Source of the DNA: Phytopseudomonas straminea
Lineage (GTDB): Bacteria; Pseudomonadota; Gammaproteobacteria; Pseudomonadales; Pseudomonadaceae
Direction of reading: 5' to 3'
Assembly: GCF_900112645.1 (NCBI RefSeq)
Contig: NZ_FOMO01000001.1
Location: forward strand, 186,001-250,000
Length of the DNA: 64,000 bases
Positions 30,056-38,895 of the stretch are shown in pieces (the first letter of the stretch is position 1; each line of letters begins with the position of its first letter). The notes under the pieces were generated by a model. The model worked only from the letters and a program-made list of their open reading frames with translations. It searched no databases and was not told the origin of the DNA. A program made the position numbers and the translations under genes.

Positions 30056-30829
30056 ATGGCTGAGGCCACGCCCGCGCTGGAAATCCGCAATCTGCACAAA
30101 CGCTATGGCGACCTCGAAGTGCTCAAAGGCATTTCTCTCACGGCACGCGACGGTGACGTGATCTCCATTCTCGGCTCGTCCGGCTCAGGCAAATCGACCT
30201 TCCTGCGCTGCATCAACCTGCTGGAAAATCCCCATCAGGGCCAGATCCTCGTGGCCGGCGAAGAGCTCAAGCTCAAGGCACAGAAGAACGGCGAACTGGT
30301 CGCCGCCGACAACCGCCAGATCAACCGCCTGCGCAGCGAAATCGGCTTCGTGTTCCAAAATTTCAATCTCTGGCCACACATGACCGTGCTGGACAACATC
30401 ACCGAAGCACCGCGCCGCGTGCTCGGCAAGAGCAAGGCCGAGGCCCGCGAAATCGCCGAGGCGCTGCTGGCCAAGGTCGGCATCGCCGACAAGCGCCACG
30501 TCTACCCCAATCAGCTTTCCGGCGGCCAGCAGCAGCGTGCCGCCATTGCCCGCACCCTGGCGATGCAGCCCAAGGTGATCCTGTTCGACGAGCCGACTTC
30601 GGCCCTCGACCCGGAAATGGTACAAGAAGTGCTTACTGTGATCCGCGCGCTCGCCGAAGAAGGCCGCACCATGCTGCTGGTGACCCACGAGATGAGCTTT
30701 GCTCGCCAGGTTTCCAGCCAGGTGGTATTCCTGCACCAGGGCGTGGTCGAGGAACAGGGCACGCCCGATCAGGTGTTCGACAACCCGACGTCGGCGCGCT
30801 GCAAACAATTCATGTCCAGCAATCGTTAA
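30056..30829 (+). CDS. Amino-acid ABC transporter ATPase
   Basis: 257-residue ATPase of the polar amino-acid transporter family (HisP/ArtP/GlnQ type). Walker [10 protein letters not shown], signature LSGGQQQR, Walker [13 protein letters not shown] and H-loop VTHEM are intact. An upstream TTG (30053) is in frame, but the ATG at 30056 has AAGAGG at a suitable distance. It heads an operon: ATPase, binding protein, permease, permease, matching P. aeruginosa PA5152-PA5155 in order as I recall. Confidence 0.96.
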   Translation: MAEATPALEIRNLHKRYGDLEVLKGISLTARDGDVISILGSSGSGKSTFLRCINLLENPHQGQILVAGEELKLKAQKNGELVAADNRQINRLRSEIGFVFQNFNLWPHMTVLDNITEAPRRVLGKSKAEAREIAEALLAKVGIADKRHVYPNQLSGGQQQRAAIARTLAMQPKVILFDEPTSALDPEMVQEVLTVIRALAEEGRTMLLVTHEMSFARQVSSQVVFLHQGVVEEQGTPDQVFDNPTSARCKQFMSSNR

Positions 30830-30846
30830 ACACGGAGCAATCACGC

Positions 30847-31599
30847 ATGCATAGCTATAAGAAGATTCTGCTGGCAGCTGCCGCCACTCTGGCTTTCGGC
30901 ACCAGTGCCGTCGCTGCTGACAAACTGAAGATCGGCACCGAAGGCGCCTACCCGCCCTTCAACCTCATCGACGCCAGCGGCCAGGTCGGCGGCTTCGACG
31001 TGGAAATCGGCCAGGCCCTGTGCGCCAAGATGAAAGCCGAGTGCGAAGTGGTCACCTCCGACTGGGACGGCATCATCCCGGCCCTGAACGCCAAGAAGTT
31101 CGACTTCCTGATCGCCTCCATGTCGATCACCGACGAGCGCAAGCAGGCCGTGGACTTCACCAACCCGTACTACACCAACAAGCTGCAGTTCATCGCCCCG
31201 AAAAGCGCTGACTTCAAGACCGACAAGGCCAGCCTGAAAGGCAAGGTCATCGGCGCCCAGCGCGCGACCATCGCCGGCACCTGGCTGGAAGACAACATGG
31301 GCGGCGTGGTGGACGTGAAACTCTACGACACCCAGGAAAACGCTTACCTGGACCTGGCCTCCGGCCGCGTCGACGGCGTGCTGGCCGACACCTTCGTGAA
31401 CTGGGAATGGCTCAAGAGCGACGCCGGCAAGGACTTCGAATTCAAGGGCGACCCGGTATTCGACAACGACAAGATCGGCATCGCCGTGCGCAAGGGCGAC
31501 GCCCTGCGCGAGCGCCTGAACAAGGCCCTCGAGGAAATCGTTGCCGACGGCACCTACAAGAAGATCAACGACAAGTACTTCCCCTTCAGCATCTACTAA
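30847..31599 (+). CDS. Amino-acid ABC transporter periplasmic binding protein
   Basis: 250-residue SBP_bac_3 protein with a signal peptide ending at VAAADK. Motifs KIGTEGAYPPFNLID, GFDVEIGQALCAKM, SDWDGIIPALNAKKFDF and DGVLADTF are typical of lysine/arginine/ornithine/histidine-binding proteins. A basic amino acid is therefore the likely ligand. A hairpin after the stop would allow more of this protein than of the permeases. Confidence 0.95.
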   Translation: MHSYKKILLAAAATLAFGTSAVAADKLKIGTEGAYPPFNLIDASGQVGGFDVEIGQALCAKMKAECEVVTSDWDGIIPALNAKKFDFLIASMSITDERKQAVDFTNPYYTNKLQFIAPKSADFKTDKASLKGKVIGAQRATIAGTWLEDNMGGVVDVKLYDTQENAYLDLASGRVDGVLADTFVNWEWLKSDAGKDFEFKGDPVFDNDKIGIAVRKGDALRERLNKALEEIVADGTYKKINDKYFPFSIY

Positions 31600-31607
31600 G
31601 CAGCCTG

Positions 31608-31632
31608 CCCGCGTCGCCACTGGCGGCGCGGG
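31608..31632 (+). terminator. Intra-operon hairpin after the binding-protein gene
   Basis: CCCGCG pairs with CGCGGG with inner CGCCA/TGGCG pairing, followed by TCTTT. Placed between the binding protein and the first permease, it probably acts as a partial terminator or 3' stabiliser. Confidence 0.65.
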
Positions 31633-31645
31633 TCTTTGAGTTTCC

Positions 31646-32341
31646 ATGAATTTCGATCTTTCCGGATTCGGCCCGGCCCTGGCCGCCGGCACCCTGATGA
31701 CCGTGCAACTGGCGCTCAGCGCCCTGTGCCTCGGCCTGGTGCTCGGCCTGCTCGGCGCCTTCGCCAAGACTTCGCCCTACAAGCCGCTGCAGTGGCTTGG
31801 CGGCACCTACTCGACACTGGTTCGCGGCGTGCCCGAACTGCTCTGGGTACTGCTCATCTATTTCGGCACCGTGAACGTTCTGCGCGAGCTGGGCGAACGC
31901 CTTGGTGTCGGCAGCCTGGAACTCGGCCCATTCACGGCTGGCGTCATTGCCCTTGGCCTGTGCTTCGGCGCCTATGCCACCGAAGTATTCCGCGGCGCCA
32001 TCCTGGCTATCCCCAAGGGTCACCGCGAAGCGGGTCTGGCGCTGGGACTTTCCAAAGGCCGCATTCTCTGGCAACTGATCCTGCCGCAGATGTGGCGTAT
32101 CGCGATGCCGGGCCTGGGCAACCTGTTCATGATCCTGATGAAGGACACCGCGCTGGTGTCGGTCATCGGCCTGACCGAGATCATGCGTCAGTCACAAATT
32201 GCCGTGACATCCACCAAGCAGCCCATGACCTTCTACCTGGTAGCCGCCATCATCTATCTGGGGCTGACCATCGTTTCCATGATTGGCTTGCACTTCCTTG
32301 AGAAAAGAGCCACCCGCGGCTTCGTAAGGAGCACTCAATGA
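31646..32341 (+). CDS. Amino-acid ABC transporter permease 1
   Basis: 231-residue inner-membrane subunit (HisQ/ArtQ type) with about five helices. The RGVPELLWVLLIYFG segment and the ATPase-coupling EAA loop (HREAGLALGLSKGRILWQLILPQ) are present. Its stop overlaps the start of permease 2 by four bases, so the two subunits are made in equal amounts and would form a heterodimer. Confidence 0.95.
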   Translation: MNFDLSGFGPALAAGTLMTVQLALSALCLGLVLGLLGAFAKTSPYKPLQWLGGTYSTLVRGVPELLWVLLIYFGTVNVLRELGERLGVGSLELGPFTAGVIALGLCFGAYATEVFRGAILAIPKGHREAGLALGLSKGRILWQLILPQMWRIAMPGLGNLFMILMKDTALVSVIGLTEIMRQSQIAVTSTKQPMTFYLVAAIIYLGLTIVSMIGLHFLEKRATRGFVRSTQ

Positions 32342-33027
32342 ACTGGGAGTTGATGCTCAAGTACCTGCCCAAAATGGCTGAAGGTGCGCTGCTGACCATC
32401 GAGTTGCTCACCGTAGCGGTGATTGCCGGGCTGATTCTGGCGATCCCCATGGGCATTGCCCGCTCCTCGCACCGCTGGTACGTACGCTCTCTGCCCTACG
32501 GCTATATCTTCTTCTTTCGTGGCACCCCGATGCTGGTGCAGCTGTTCCTGGTCTACTACGGCCTGGCGCAGATCGAGGCCGTGCGCCAGGGCCCGCTGTG
32601 GCCGTACCTGCGCGACCCGTACTGGTGCGCGGTGATCACCATGACCCTGCATACCACCGCCTATATCGCCGAGATTCTGCGTGGCGCCATTCAGGCCGTA
32701 CCACCAGGTGAGATCGAAGCGGCGCGGGCACTGGGTATGTCGCGGGCCAAAGCCATGCTGCACATCGTGCTGCCACGGGCGGCGCGCATCGGCCTGCCGG
32801 CCTACAGTAACGAAGTGATCCTGATGCTCAAGGCCAGCGCCCTGGCCAGCACCGTGACCCTGCTGGACCTCACCGGCATGGCGCGCACACTTAACGCACG
32901 CACCTATGTGAACATGGAGTTCTTCGTGGTTGCGGCTGTGTTCTACCTGCTAATCACCTTCGTCCTGATCAACGGTTTCAAGCTCTTGGAACGCTGGCTG
33001 CGCGTCGACGCCTGCCAGGGCCGCTAG
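32338..33027 (+). CDS. Amino-acid ABC transporter permease 2
   Basis: 229-residue inner-membrane subunit (HisM type), with the FFRGTPMLVQLFLVYYG segment and EAA loop GEIEAARALGMSRAKAMLHIVLP. Last gene of the ABC operon; the next gene starts 36 bases later and may be transcribed with it. Confidence 0.95.
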   Translation: MNWELMLKYLPKMAEGALLTIELLTVAVIAGLILAIPMGIARSSHRWYVRSLPYGYIFFFRGTPMLVQLFLVYYGLAQIEAVRQGPLWPYLRDPYWCAVITMTLHTTAYIAEILRGAIQAVPPGEIEAARALGMSRAKAMLHIVLPRAARIGLPAYSNEVILMLKASALASTVTLLDLTGMARTLNARTYVNMEFFVVAAVFYLLITFVLINGFKLLERWLRVDACQGR

Positions 33028-33063
33028 GGTGACGACGGGGCGCAAGCCCCGTCGCAGTCGCTT

Positions 33064-34290
33064 ATGACAACCGAATCTATCCCGCCCCTCAGTGGCGTCG
33101 AGCTGCTCCAGCGCTTCCAGGCGCTGGACAAGTTTCTCGTCGCCCACCAGGCGCTGTGGAAACCCCGGCCCTTCACCCACCAGACACTGCCCTGGGAAAA
33201 CCAGCATGCCGAACTGGCCGCCTGGCTGCGCAGCCGTACCCTGGAGCAGGCCGAGGCCAGCCACAACCAGCCGACGGCACTGAGCGACGCACCGGCGCCC
33301 TTCCCCGAACTGGCCTGGCAGGCCGAGCACCTGAGCCAAGTCGGCGACCTGCCCCAGCAGCCTTCGGCTGACCTGCCACCGCGCTTCTCGGTGGACGTTC
33401 CCGGTCGCAAGTGGCAGCAGATACGCGCATTCGGCGGCAGCCTGGGCTTCGCCCAACAACCGCAGCACTGGCTGGACTGGTGCGCCGGCAAAGGCCACCT
33501 AGGCCGCGTACTCGCCCACGCTGGCCAGAAGCTAACCTGTCTGGAATACGATCCGGCACTGGTAGCCAGCGGCGCCGAACTGAGCTGCCGCCTGGGAATA
33601 ACAGCCCAGCATATCGAGCAGGACGTACTTGCCGAAGCCGCTGCCGCCCAGCTGTATGCCGAACACAGCCCCGTGGCCCTGCACGCCTGCGGCGACCTGC
33701 ACGTGCGCCTGATGCAGCTGGCCAGCGCTGCAGGCTGTCGCCAGCTGGCCATCGCGCCCTGCTGCTACAACCGCGTTGCGGCAGCCAATTATCAACCGTT
33801 ATCCACAACCGCACAGGGCTCGCCGCTGCGCCTCTCGCTGGACGACCTGGCCCTGCCCATGAGCGAAACCGTGACCGCCGGCAACCGCGTACGCCAGCAG
33901 CGCGACCAGTCCATGGCCTGGCGCCTGGCCTTCGACCTGCTGCAGCGCGGGCTGCGCGGCGTCAACACCTACCTGCCCACGCCCTCGCTGCCGCCCGCCT
34001 GGCTGAAGAAACCTTTCTCCGATTACTGCCGCGACCTCGCAGAACTCAAGCAACTGCCCGCTGTTGGCGAACACGACTGGCAACGCCTGGAAGCAGCCGG
34101 CTGGCAACGCCTGGCTGAGGTGCGCAATCTGGAGTTGGTACGCGGCCTGTTCCGCCGCCCCCTGGAACTCTGGCTGGTACTCGACCGTGCCCTGTATCTG
34201 CAGGAGCAGGGCTATGCCGTACGTCTCGGCCAGTTCTGCACCGCGCACCTGACCCCACGCAACCTGCTGCTGCTCGCCGAGCGCGCCTGA
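33064..34290 (+). CDS. SAM-dependent methyltransferase (METTL25-like, Methyltransf_32)
   Basis: 408-residue cytoplasmic protein. The central Rossmann region carries the SAM motif WLDWCAGKGHLGRVLA, CLEYDP, LHACGDLH and the IAPCCYN motif, a set I associate with the Methyltransf_32 family that includes METTL25. The N-terminal 120 residues are variable and the C-terminal 100 residues (RNLELVRGLFRRPLELW) are conserved in bacterial members. Substrate unknown; RNA is a guess. A perfect DnaA-box sequence occurs inside the gene at 33799-33807. Confidence 0.8.
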   Translation: MTTESIPPLSGVELLQRFQALDKFLVAHQALWKPRPFTHQTLPWENQHAELAAWLRSRTLEQAEASHNQPTALSDAPAPFPELAWQAEHLSQVGDLPQQPSADLPPRFSVDVPGRKWQQIRAFGGSLGFAQQPQHWLDWCAGKGHLGRVLAHAGQKLTCLEYDPALVASGAELSCRLGITAQHIEQDVLAEAAAAQLYAEHSPVALHACGDLHVRLMQLASAAGCRQLAIAPCCYNRVAAANYQPLSTTAQGSPLRLSLDDLALPMSETVTAGNRVRQQRDQSMAWRLAFDLLQRGLRGVNTYLPTPSLPPAWLKKPFSDYCRDLAELKQLPAVGEHDWQRLEAAGWQRLAEVRNLELVRGLFRRPLELWLVLDRALYLQEQGYAVRLGQFCTAHLTPRNLLLLAERA

Positions 34291-34581
34291 GTTGCACACA
34301 CTATCTGTGGATAACTCTGTTCACAGAAGCTGAGCAAACCACGCCAGCCCACCACCCATAACGCCCGGCCAAAGCTGATCACTTTTTAATCACAAATAAA
34401 AAGCTATACAGAACAGTCACTTGCCAAAACTGTGAAAGGCTGCGTAGAAGTTCTCTAAAAAGCCTCTAGCCGCTGCCCATTTGTGCATAAGCCCCAGCCA
34501 GAGCGGCTGGAACGGCCGTAAAAAAGCTGCCTCGCGCCGCTTTACTCATGCAAACGAATGGATATAATGGCGCCCCTCAAA
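34291..34581. other. AT-rich gap with DnaA-box-like 9-mers
   Basis: About 290 bases without a gene. Contains TGTGGATAA (34306-34314) and TGTGCATAA (34482-34490), reverse forms of TTATCCACA and TTATGCACA, around an AT-rich core near 34380-34410 (TTTTTAATCAC, AAATAAAAAG). This is not a recognisable oriC, which in Pseudomonas adjoins dnaA. Confidence 0.5.
34541..34568 (+). promoter_or_regulatory. Promoter of tRNA-Thr
   Basis: TTTACT (34541-34546) and a perfect TATAAT (34563-34568), 16 bases apart, 13 bases before the tRNA. Confidence 0.8.
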
Positions 34582-34657
<76 letters not shown>

Positions 34658-34663
34658 TACAAC

Positions 34664-34693
34664 ACAAGGCCTCGCAGAAATGCGGGGCCTTGT
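34664..34693 (+). terminator. Hairpin after tRNA-Thr
   Basis: ACAAGGCC pairs with GGCCTTGT with inner TCGCA/TGCGG pairing. No long T tract follows, so it may be a processing or weak termination hairpin. Confidence 0.7.
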
Positions 34694-34796
34694 CGTTTCT
34701 GAAGTCGGCATATTGCTCATCTTCCCCTCGCTTAATCACCCTATCGCACCCGCCGTCGAACCGACTACGCTACGTCCATCACCAAACGGAGCCACC

Positions 34797-36041
34797 ATGG
34801 CAGATAACCCGCTCGGCGCCGGTCTACGGCTGCCTGATGATGTGCCGCTCGTGCGCAAGCTGGGCCATGAGCTGATCGAGTTTCTGCCGGTTGGGGTTTA
34901 CCTGTGCAACGCGGCGGGGCAGCTGACGACCTATAACTCCAAGGCGGCAGAGATCTGGGGTGAGGCGCCGGATATCAGCCAGGGGCAGGTCAGGTACACA
35001 GGCGCCTATCGCCTGCGTAGCGAGGACGGCGCCCCTATGCCGTTCGAGCAGTCGCCGCTGGCGGCGGTGCTGCTCAGCAAGAAGCCGATCACCAACCTGC
35101 GCATGATCGTCGAGCAGCGCGACGGCAGTCAGGTGCCGATTCTCGCCAACATCGTTCCCCTGCTCGACAAGGACGGGGCCATGGTCGGCTTTATGAACAG
35201 CATCCAGGATCTGCGCCAGCAGGCGGCTCAGGTGCAGATGCAGAGCAATCTGCATAACGCCTTGCTACAGGCCCAGAAGATGGAGCAGATCGGCAAGGTC
35301 GGCGGCGGTGTCGTCCACGAGTTCACCAATCAGCTGACCAGCCTGTCGATGAGCCTGGCGCTGATGGAGAAGGAGATCCGCGACGCCGGTTCGGAGCAGT
35401 TGCAGGCGCGCTACGCACTGTGCCGGGAGGCGACCGACAAGGTCACGGAGCTGGCCGAAGGTTTGCTGCTGTTCGCTCGCACACGGCCCAGAACCTTGGA
35501 GCGCATCGATCCCAATCAATTGCTGCTGGGCATGAACACACTGATCGGCAATGAGGTGGGCCAGGCGATCAGCTGCCAGCTCGACCTGGCCACCGACAGC
35601 AGCTTTCTGCGCGCCAATCGTCAGCACCTGGAAAGCGCCATCATCAACCTGGTGACCAATGCACGCGATGCCATGCCCAGTGGCGGCCAGCTGACGCTGA
35701 GCACCTTTAACACCCATCTGGACCGCAGCAACTTCCCCGAGCACAACGCCAACTTCAAGGCCGGGCGTTACGTGGCGATCCGCATCACGGATACCGGAAG
35801 CGGCATCGCGCCCGAGGCGCTGGAGCATATCTTCGCGCCCTTCTATACCACCCGCGCGGCCGACAAGAGCAGCGGCATGGGCCTGACCATGGTCAAGAGC
35901 TTCGTGACCGATATGAACGGCCAACTGACGGTGACCAGTCGGCTGGGCGAAGGCACCAGTGTGAGCCTGTATTTCCCGTGTTATGGCACCGAGCATTCCC
36001 TGGCGATTACCGGCAGCGACAGAACCTCGAGCGGGGAGTGA
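34797..36041 (+). CDS. PAS-domain sensor histidine kinase
   Basis: 414-residue soluble kinase: PAS domain (about 25-140), dimerisation/histidine region with H174 in GGGVVHEFTNQLTSL, and an ATPase domain (IINLVTNARDAMPSG, DTGSGIAPE, GMGLTMVKSF). The H-box HEF-N is the variant seen in the PAS-kinase class related to FixL/NtrB-like kinases. I chose the ATG at 34797 with CGGAG ahead; the frame opens earlier inside the tRNA hairpin. No cognate regulator is adjacent. Confidence 0.88.
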   Translation: MADNPLGAGLRLPDDVPLVRKLGHELIEFLPVGVYLCNAAGQLTTYNSKAAEIWGEAPDISQGQVRYTGAYRLRSEDGAPMPFEQSPLAAVLLSKKPITNLRMIVEQRDGSQVPILANIVPLLDKDGAMVGFMNSIQDLRQQAAQVQMQSNLHNALLQAQKMEQIGKVGGGVVHEFTNQLTSLSMSLALMEKEIRDAGSEQLQARYALCREATDKVTELAEGLLLFARTRPRTLERIDPNQLLLGMNTLIGNEVGQAISCQLDLATDSSFLRANRQHLESAIINLVTNARDAMPSGGQLTLSTFNTHLDRSNFPEHNANFKAGRYVAIRITDTGSGIAPEALEHIFAPFYTTRAADKSSGMGLTMVKSFVTDMNGQLTVTSRLGEGTSVSLYFPCYGTEHSLAITGSDRTSSGE

Positions 36042-36096
36042 CAGCTGGCCACTGGCCGGATTACTGTATGCAAATACAGCAATCCGAGAGCCCATC

Positions 36097-36333
36097 ATGA
36101 CTCAACAAGCTGCCTCCACCACCTCCTATGAACAGCTCGGTGCCCGGGTTTCCCGCGCCATCAACGCGCCGGCCGCCCAGCGCTCGCGCTCGGCGGTGCT
36201 GCTGCGCGCCGAAGGCGACAGCCCCGAAGACTGGACGCGTTTGCTCGACGAGATCGCCGAGAATGACAACGTCACCATCGCCTGGCGCGACGATGGTGTG
36301 CAGCTGTTCTGGACGGTACCAGCGGAGGATTGA
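36097..36333 (+). CDS. DUF1654 family protein
   Basis: 78-residue protein with SYEQLGARVSRAINAP and DWTRLLDEIAENDNVTIAWRDDGVQLFW, the DUF1654 signature I know from Pseudomonas. Function unknown. ATG at 36097 gives the family start MTQQAA; earlier starts overlap the kinase gene. Multiple paralogues are usual in the genus. Confidence 0.85.
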   Translation: MTQQAASTTSYEQLGARVSRAINAPAAQRSRSAVLLRAEGDSPEDWTRLLDEIAENDNVTIAWRDDGVQLFWTVPAED

Positions 36334-36373
36334 GGCTGCCTGACGAGCCTAGCAAGGCTCGTCAGGCAGCCGG

Positions 36374-37690
36374 TCAGGTAGCCACCTGGCTGGAGAACTG
36401 GCTGACCGCGGCGACCACGCACTCGGCGTCATTCTGGATGTTCTGGATCACCGCGTCGGAGTCATTGGCCATGGTCAGCGCCTGAGTCGCCAGTTCGCGA
36501 CTGCGGGTGATCACGTCAACCGCGCCGGAGGCCAGCGTCTGGTTATGCTGCACCACGGCGACGATCTCCTGAGTCGCCTTGGAGGTGCGCGAGGCGAGCT
36601 GGCGAACCTCGTCGGCTACCACGGCGAAACCGCGGCCCTGCTCGCCGGCGCGGGCGGCCTCAATGGCGGCGTTGAGCGCCAAGAGGTTGGTCTGGTCGGC
36701 GATGCCGCTGATCGCCGCGACGATGGTTTCCACCGCCTTGCCCTGCTCGTCCAGTGCCTGAATGCTCTGGGTGGCGTTTTCCATGGCGCTGACCAGGCGG
36801 TGCAGCACCTCGACGGTCTCGCGGATCACCTCACGCCCCTTGCTGGCGCTGGCGTCGGTTTGCAGCGAAGTGCTGTAGGCCAGGTTGGCGGCCTTGGCGA
36901 CGGCCTGCTCCATGTTCACCTGCTCGGTGATCACGGTGGCGAGCTTGACCACCTTGTAGAGCTTGCCGTGCAGATCGATGATGGGGTTGTAGGAGGCCTC
37001 CAGCCACACGTCGCGACCAGCGCTGTCGATGCGCCGGAAGCGGTCGACCACGAATTCGCCGCGGCGCAGACGCTCCCAGAACTGTCGATAAGCCTCCGAG
37101 GCGCTCTCCTCGGGCGTGCAGAACATATGGTGATGCTTGCCGACCACCTGGGCCAGGTTGTAACCCATGCCGCGCAAGAACAGATCATTCGCGGTGATCA
37201 CCGTGCCGTCGAGGTTGAACTCGATCACCGCCGTGGAGCGCATCAGTGCCTTGACCAGGCTTTCGTTTTCCAGCGAGGCCTCGATGGTTCGCGTCAGGTT
37301 GCTGGAGTGGATCACCAACTGCTGCTTGCCAGTCTGTACATCGTTCATGGGCACTACCACCGAACGCAGCCACACGTGGCGACCATCCTTGCCCAGCAGA
37401 CGCAGCGCGCCGCTGAAATGTCGACGCTCCCTGATGGCCGACAGCGCCCGCGACTGGTGCGGGTCACGGGCCAGCTCCGGCGGCGACAGCTGAGCCAAGG
37501 CCTGGCCTTCGACATCGCCGGGGCGATAGCCCAACTCGCTCTGAAACAACTCGTTGACCCGCTCGATACGCCCGCCAGCGTCGAGCTGGATGATGATCAT
37601 TTCTTTGTCGAGGTTCTCCCTTACCTCCTCCTGCACGGCTAAGCGAGCTTCCAGCTGCTTGTTGATCTGTTTGAGGTGAGAGTTGAACAC
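36374..37690 (-). CDS. PAS-PAS methyl-accepting transducer, BdlA-like
   Basis: 438-residue cytoplasmic chemotaxis-type transducer with no membrane helix. PAS1 (about 25-135), PAS2 (145-260, with the HHHMFC segment) and a short MCP signalling domain whose hairpin tip is [29 protein letters not shown] (residues about 335-363; motif shown in parts: [15 protein letters not shown] and [14 protein letters not shown]). This architecture and size match P. aeruginosa BdlA, which senses redox or nutrients and promotes biofilm dispersal, although Aer-2-like soluble transducers share parts. The gene stands alone and is divergent from the gluconate dehydrogenase operon. Confidence 0.85.
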   Translation of the reverse strand: MFNSHLKQINKQLEARLAVQEEVRENLDKEMIIIQLDAGGRIERVNELFQSELGYRPGDVEGQALAQLSPPELARDPHQSRALSAIRERRHFSGALRLLGKDGRHVWLRSVVVPMNDVQTGKQQLVIHSSNLTRTIEASLENESLVKALMRSTAVIEFNLDGTVITANDLFLRGMGYNLAQVVGKHHHMFCTPEESASEAYRQFWERLRRGEFVVDRFRRIDSAGRDVWLEASYNPIIDLHGKLYKVVKLATVITEQVNMEQAVAKAANLAYSTSLQTDASASKGREVIRETVEVLHRLVSAMENATQSIQALDEQGKAVETIVAAISGIADQTNLLALNAAIEAARAGEQGRGFAVVADEVRQLASRTSKATQEIVAVVQHNQTLASGAVDVITRSRELATQALTMANDSDAVIQNIQNDAECVVAAVSQFSSQVAT

Positions 37691-38157
37691 GATGTGAACT
37701 CCAGGATGGGTAACGCTGCATCGGCTTGTCTAAGGGAAACTTGAAGAGCCCAGCGTGGCGCTGACAATAGCCTGAAGAGGCGCTCTGCGCCTGACAATCT
37801 GGCGAGCGAAACATCCCCATACAAGCTGAAGGCCCAGGATGTAGATGCGATGCCCTCAGCCAACTTCCTGACCAATCGAACAAAAAGCCTGAACACCGCG
37901 CGCCGCTTCGCTGTCGGACCTTTGGAAGAAGTTCCGCGGGAGCGTCCAATAGTTTGTTGCAATGCGTTGCAGCGACTGATCGCGCGATCCGGAACAACTC
38001 CCGATGCAGCGTCGTGGTGCCGAAAAACCACTATTCGTACCGGCCCGAGCAGTCGACGCGCGTCATGGATGCCCGTGCATCCGCCTGCCACCCTCGGGTG
38101 GCTCCGTATCAGACAGCCTGAGCCGGGCAGTGGATGCCCGGCGTTCGAGGAGATCAC
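37691..38157. other. Divergent intergenic region before the dehydrogenase operon, 467 bp
   Basis: No convincing gene. GGATGCCCGTGCATCC near 38068 and GGATGCCCGGCGTT near 38130 are related short words that could be operator half-sites for the dehydrogenase operon. No clear terminator or repeat of the families seen elsewhere. Confidence 0.4.
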
Positions 38158-38895
38158 ATGTCCAAAGAAGCCCCACGGGGGTTGAGCCGGCGCTCGCTGC
38201 TCAAGGCCTCGGCCAGCGTGGCAGCCGGCGTTGCCGCCACTGCCCAGGCCGCCACTATCAGCGGTGTGCCGCAGTGGCTGCCGTTCGACCACAACGGCCC
38301 GCTGCATTACGACGCCAAGGGCTGGCAGTTTCTGACCACCGATGAAGCCCGCGAACTGGAAGCCATTGCCGAGCAGCTGATTCCGGCCGATGACTTGTCC
38401 CCGAGCGGCAAGGAGGCAGGCTGTGCGGTGTTCATCGACCGTCAGTTGGCTGGCCAGTACGGTACCTACGAGCGCCTTTACCAGCAGGGCCCCTTCGTGC
38501 CGGACATCGAGCCGGGCTCTGAACAGTTGCCCCGCGAACGCTATCGCCTGGGCCTGGAGCAGCTCGGCAAGCATTGCCAACAGGCTTTCGGCAAACGCTT
38601 CAGCGAGCTGAACAGTGAGCAACGCGACGAGGTGCTCAAGGGCCTGGAGTCGGGCGAGGTCACCTTCGAGGCCATCGAGTCCAAGGTGTTCTTCACCCAG
38701 GTGCTGCAGAACACCATGGAAGGCTTCTTCGCCGACCCGATCTACGGCGGCAACCGCGACATGGTGAGCTGGAAGATGCTCGGCTTCCCTGGCGCGCGTT
38801 ACGACTACCGCCCCTACATCGACCGGCACAACGAGAAGCTGGACCTGATACCGCTGTCGATCGTCGGCAGCTCGGCATGGAATCGTAAAGGATGA
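38158..38895 (+). CDS. Gluconate 2-dehydrogenase-type small subunit (Tat-exported)
   Basis: 245-residue subunit 3 of a membrane-bound flavocytochrome dehydrogenase. The N-terminus has a twin-arginine signal LSRRSLLKAS followed by a hydrophobic alanine stretch, so this subunit probably carries the flavoprotein across the membrane. The body contains the Gluconate_2-dh3 pattern (EARELEAIAEQLIPAD, FFTQVLQNTMEGFFADPIYGGN, WKMLGFPG). The ATG at 38158 has GAGGAG eight bases ahead. Overlaps the next gene by four bases. Confidence 0.93.
   Translation: MSKEAPRGLSRRSLLKASASVAAGVAATAQAATISGVPQWLPFDHNGPLHYDAKGWQFLTTDEARELEAIAEQLIPADDLSPSGKEAGCAVFIDRQLAGQYGTYERLYQQGPFVPDIEPGSEQLPRERYRLGLEQLGKHCQQAFGKRFSELNSEQRDEVLKGLESGEVTFEAIESKVFFTQVLQNTMEGFFADPIYGGNRDMVSWKMLGFPGARYDYRPYIDRHNEKLDLIPLSIVGSSAWNRKG

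Noticed and set aside
33799..34490. Possible chromosomal origin from DnaA-box words
   Set aside because: Only three scattered boxes and no dnaA, dnaN, rpmH or gidA nearby; kept only as a low-interest observation.
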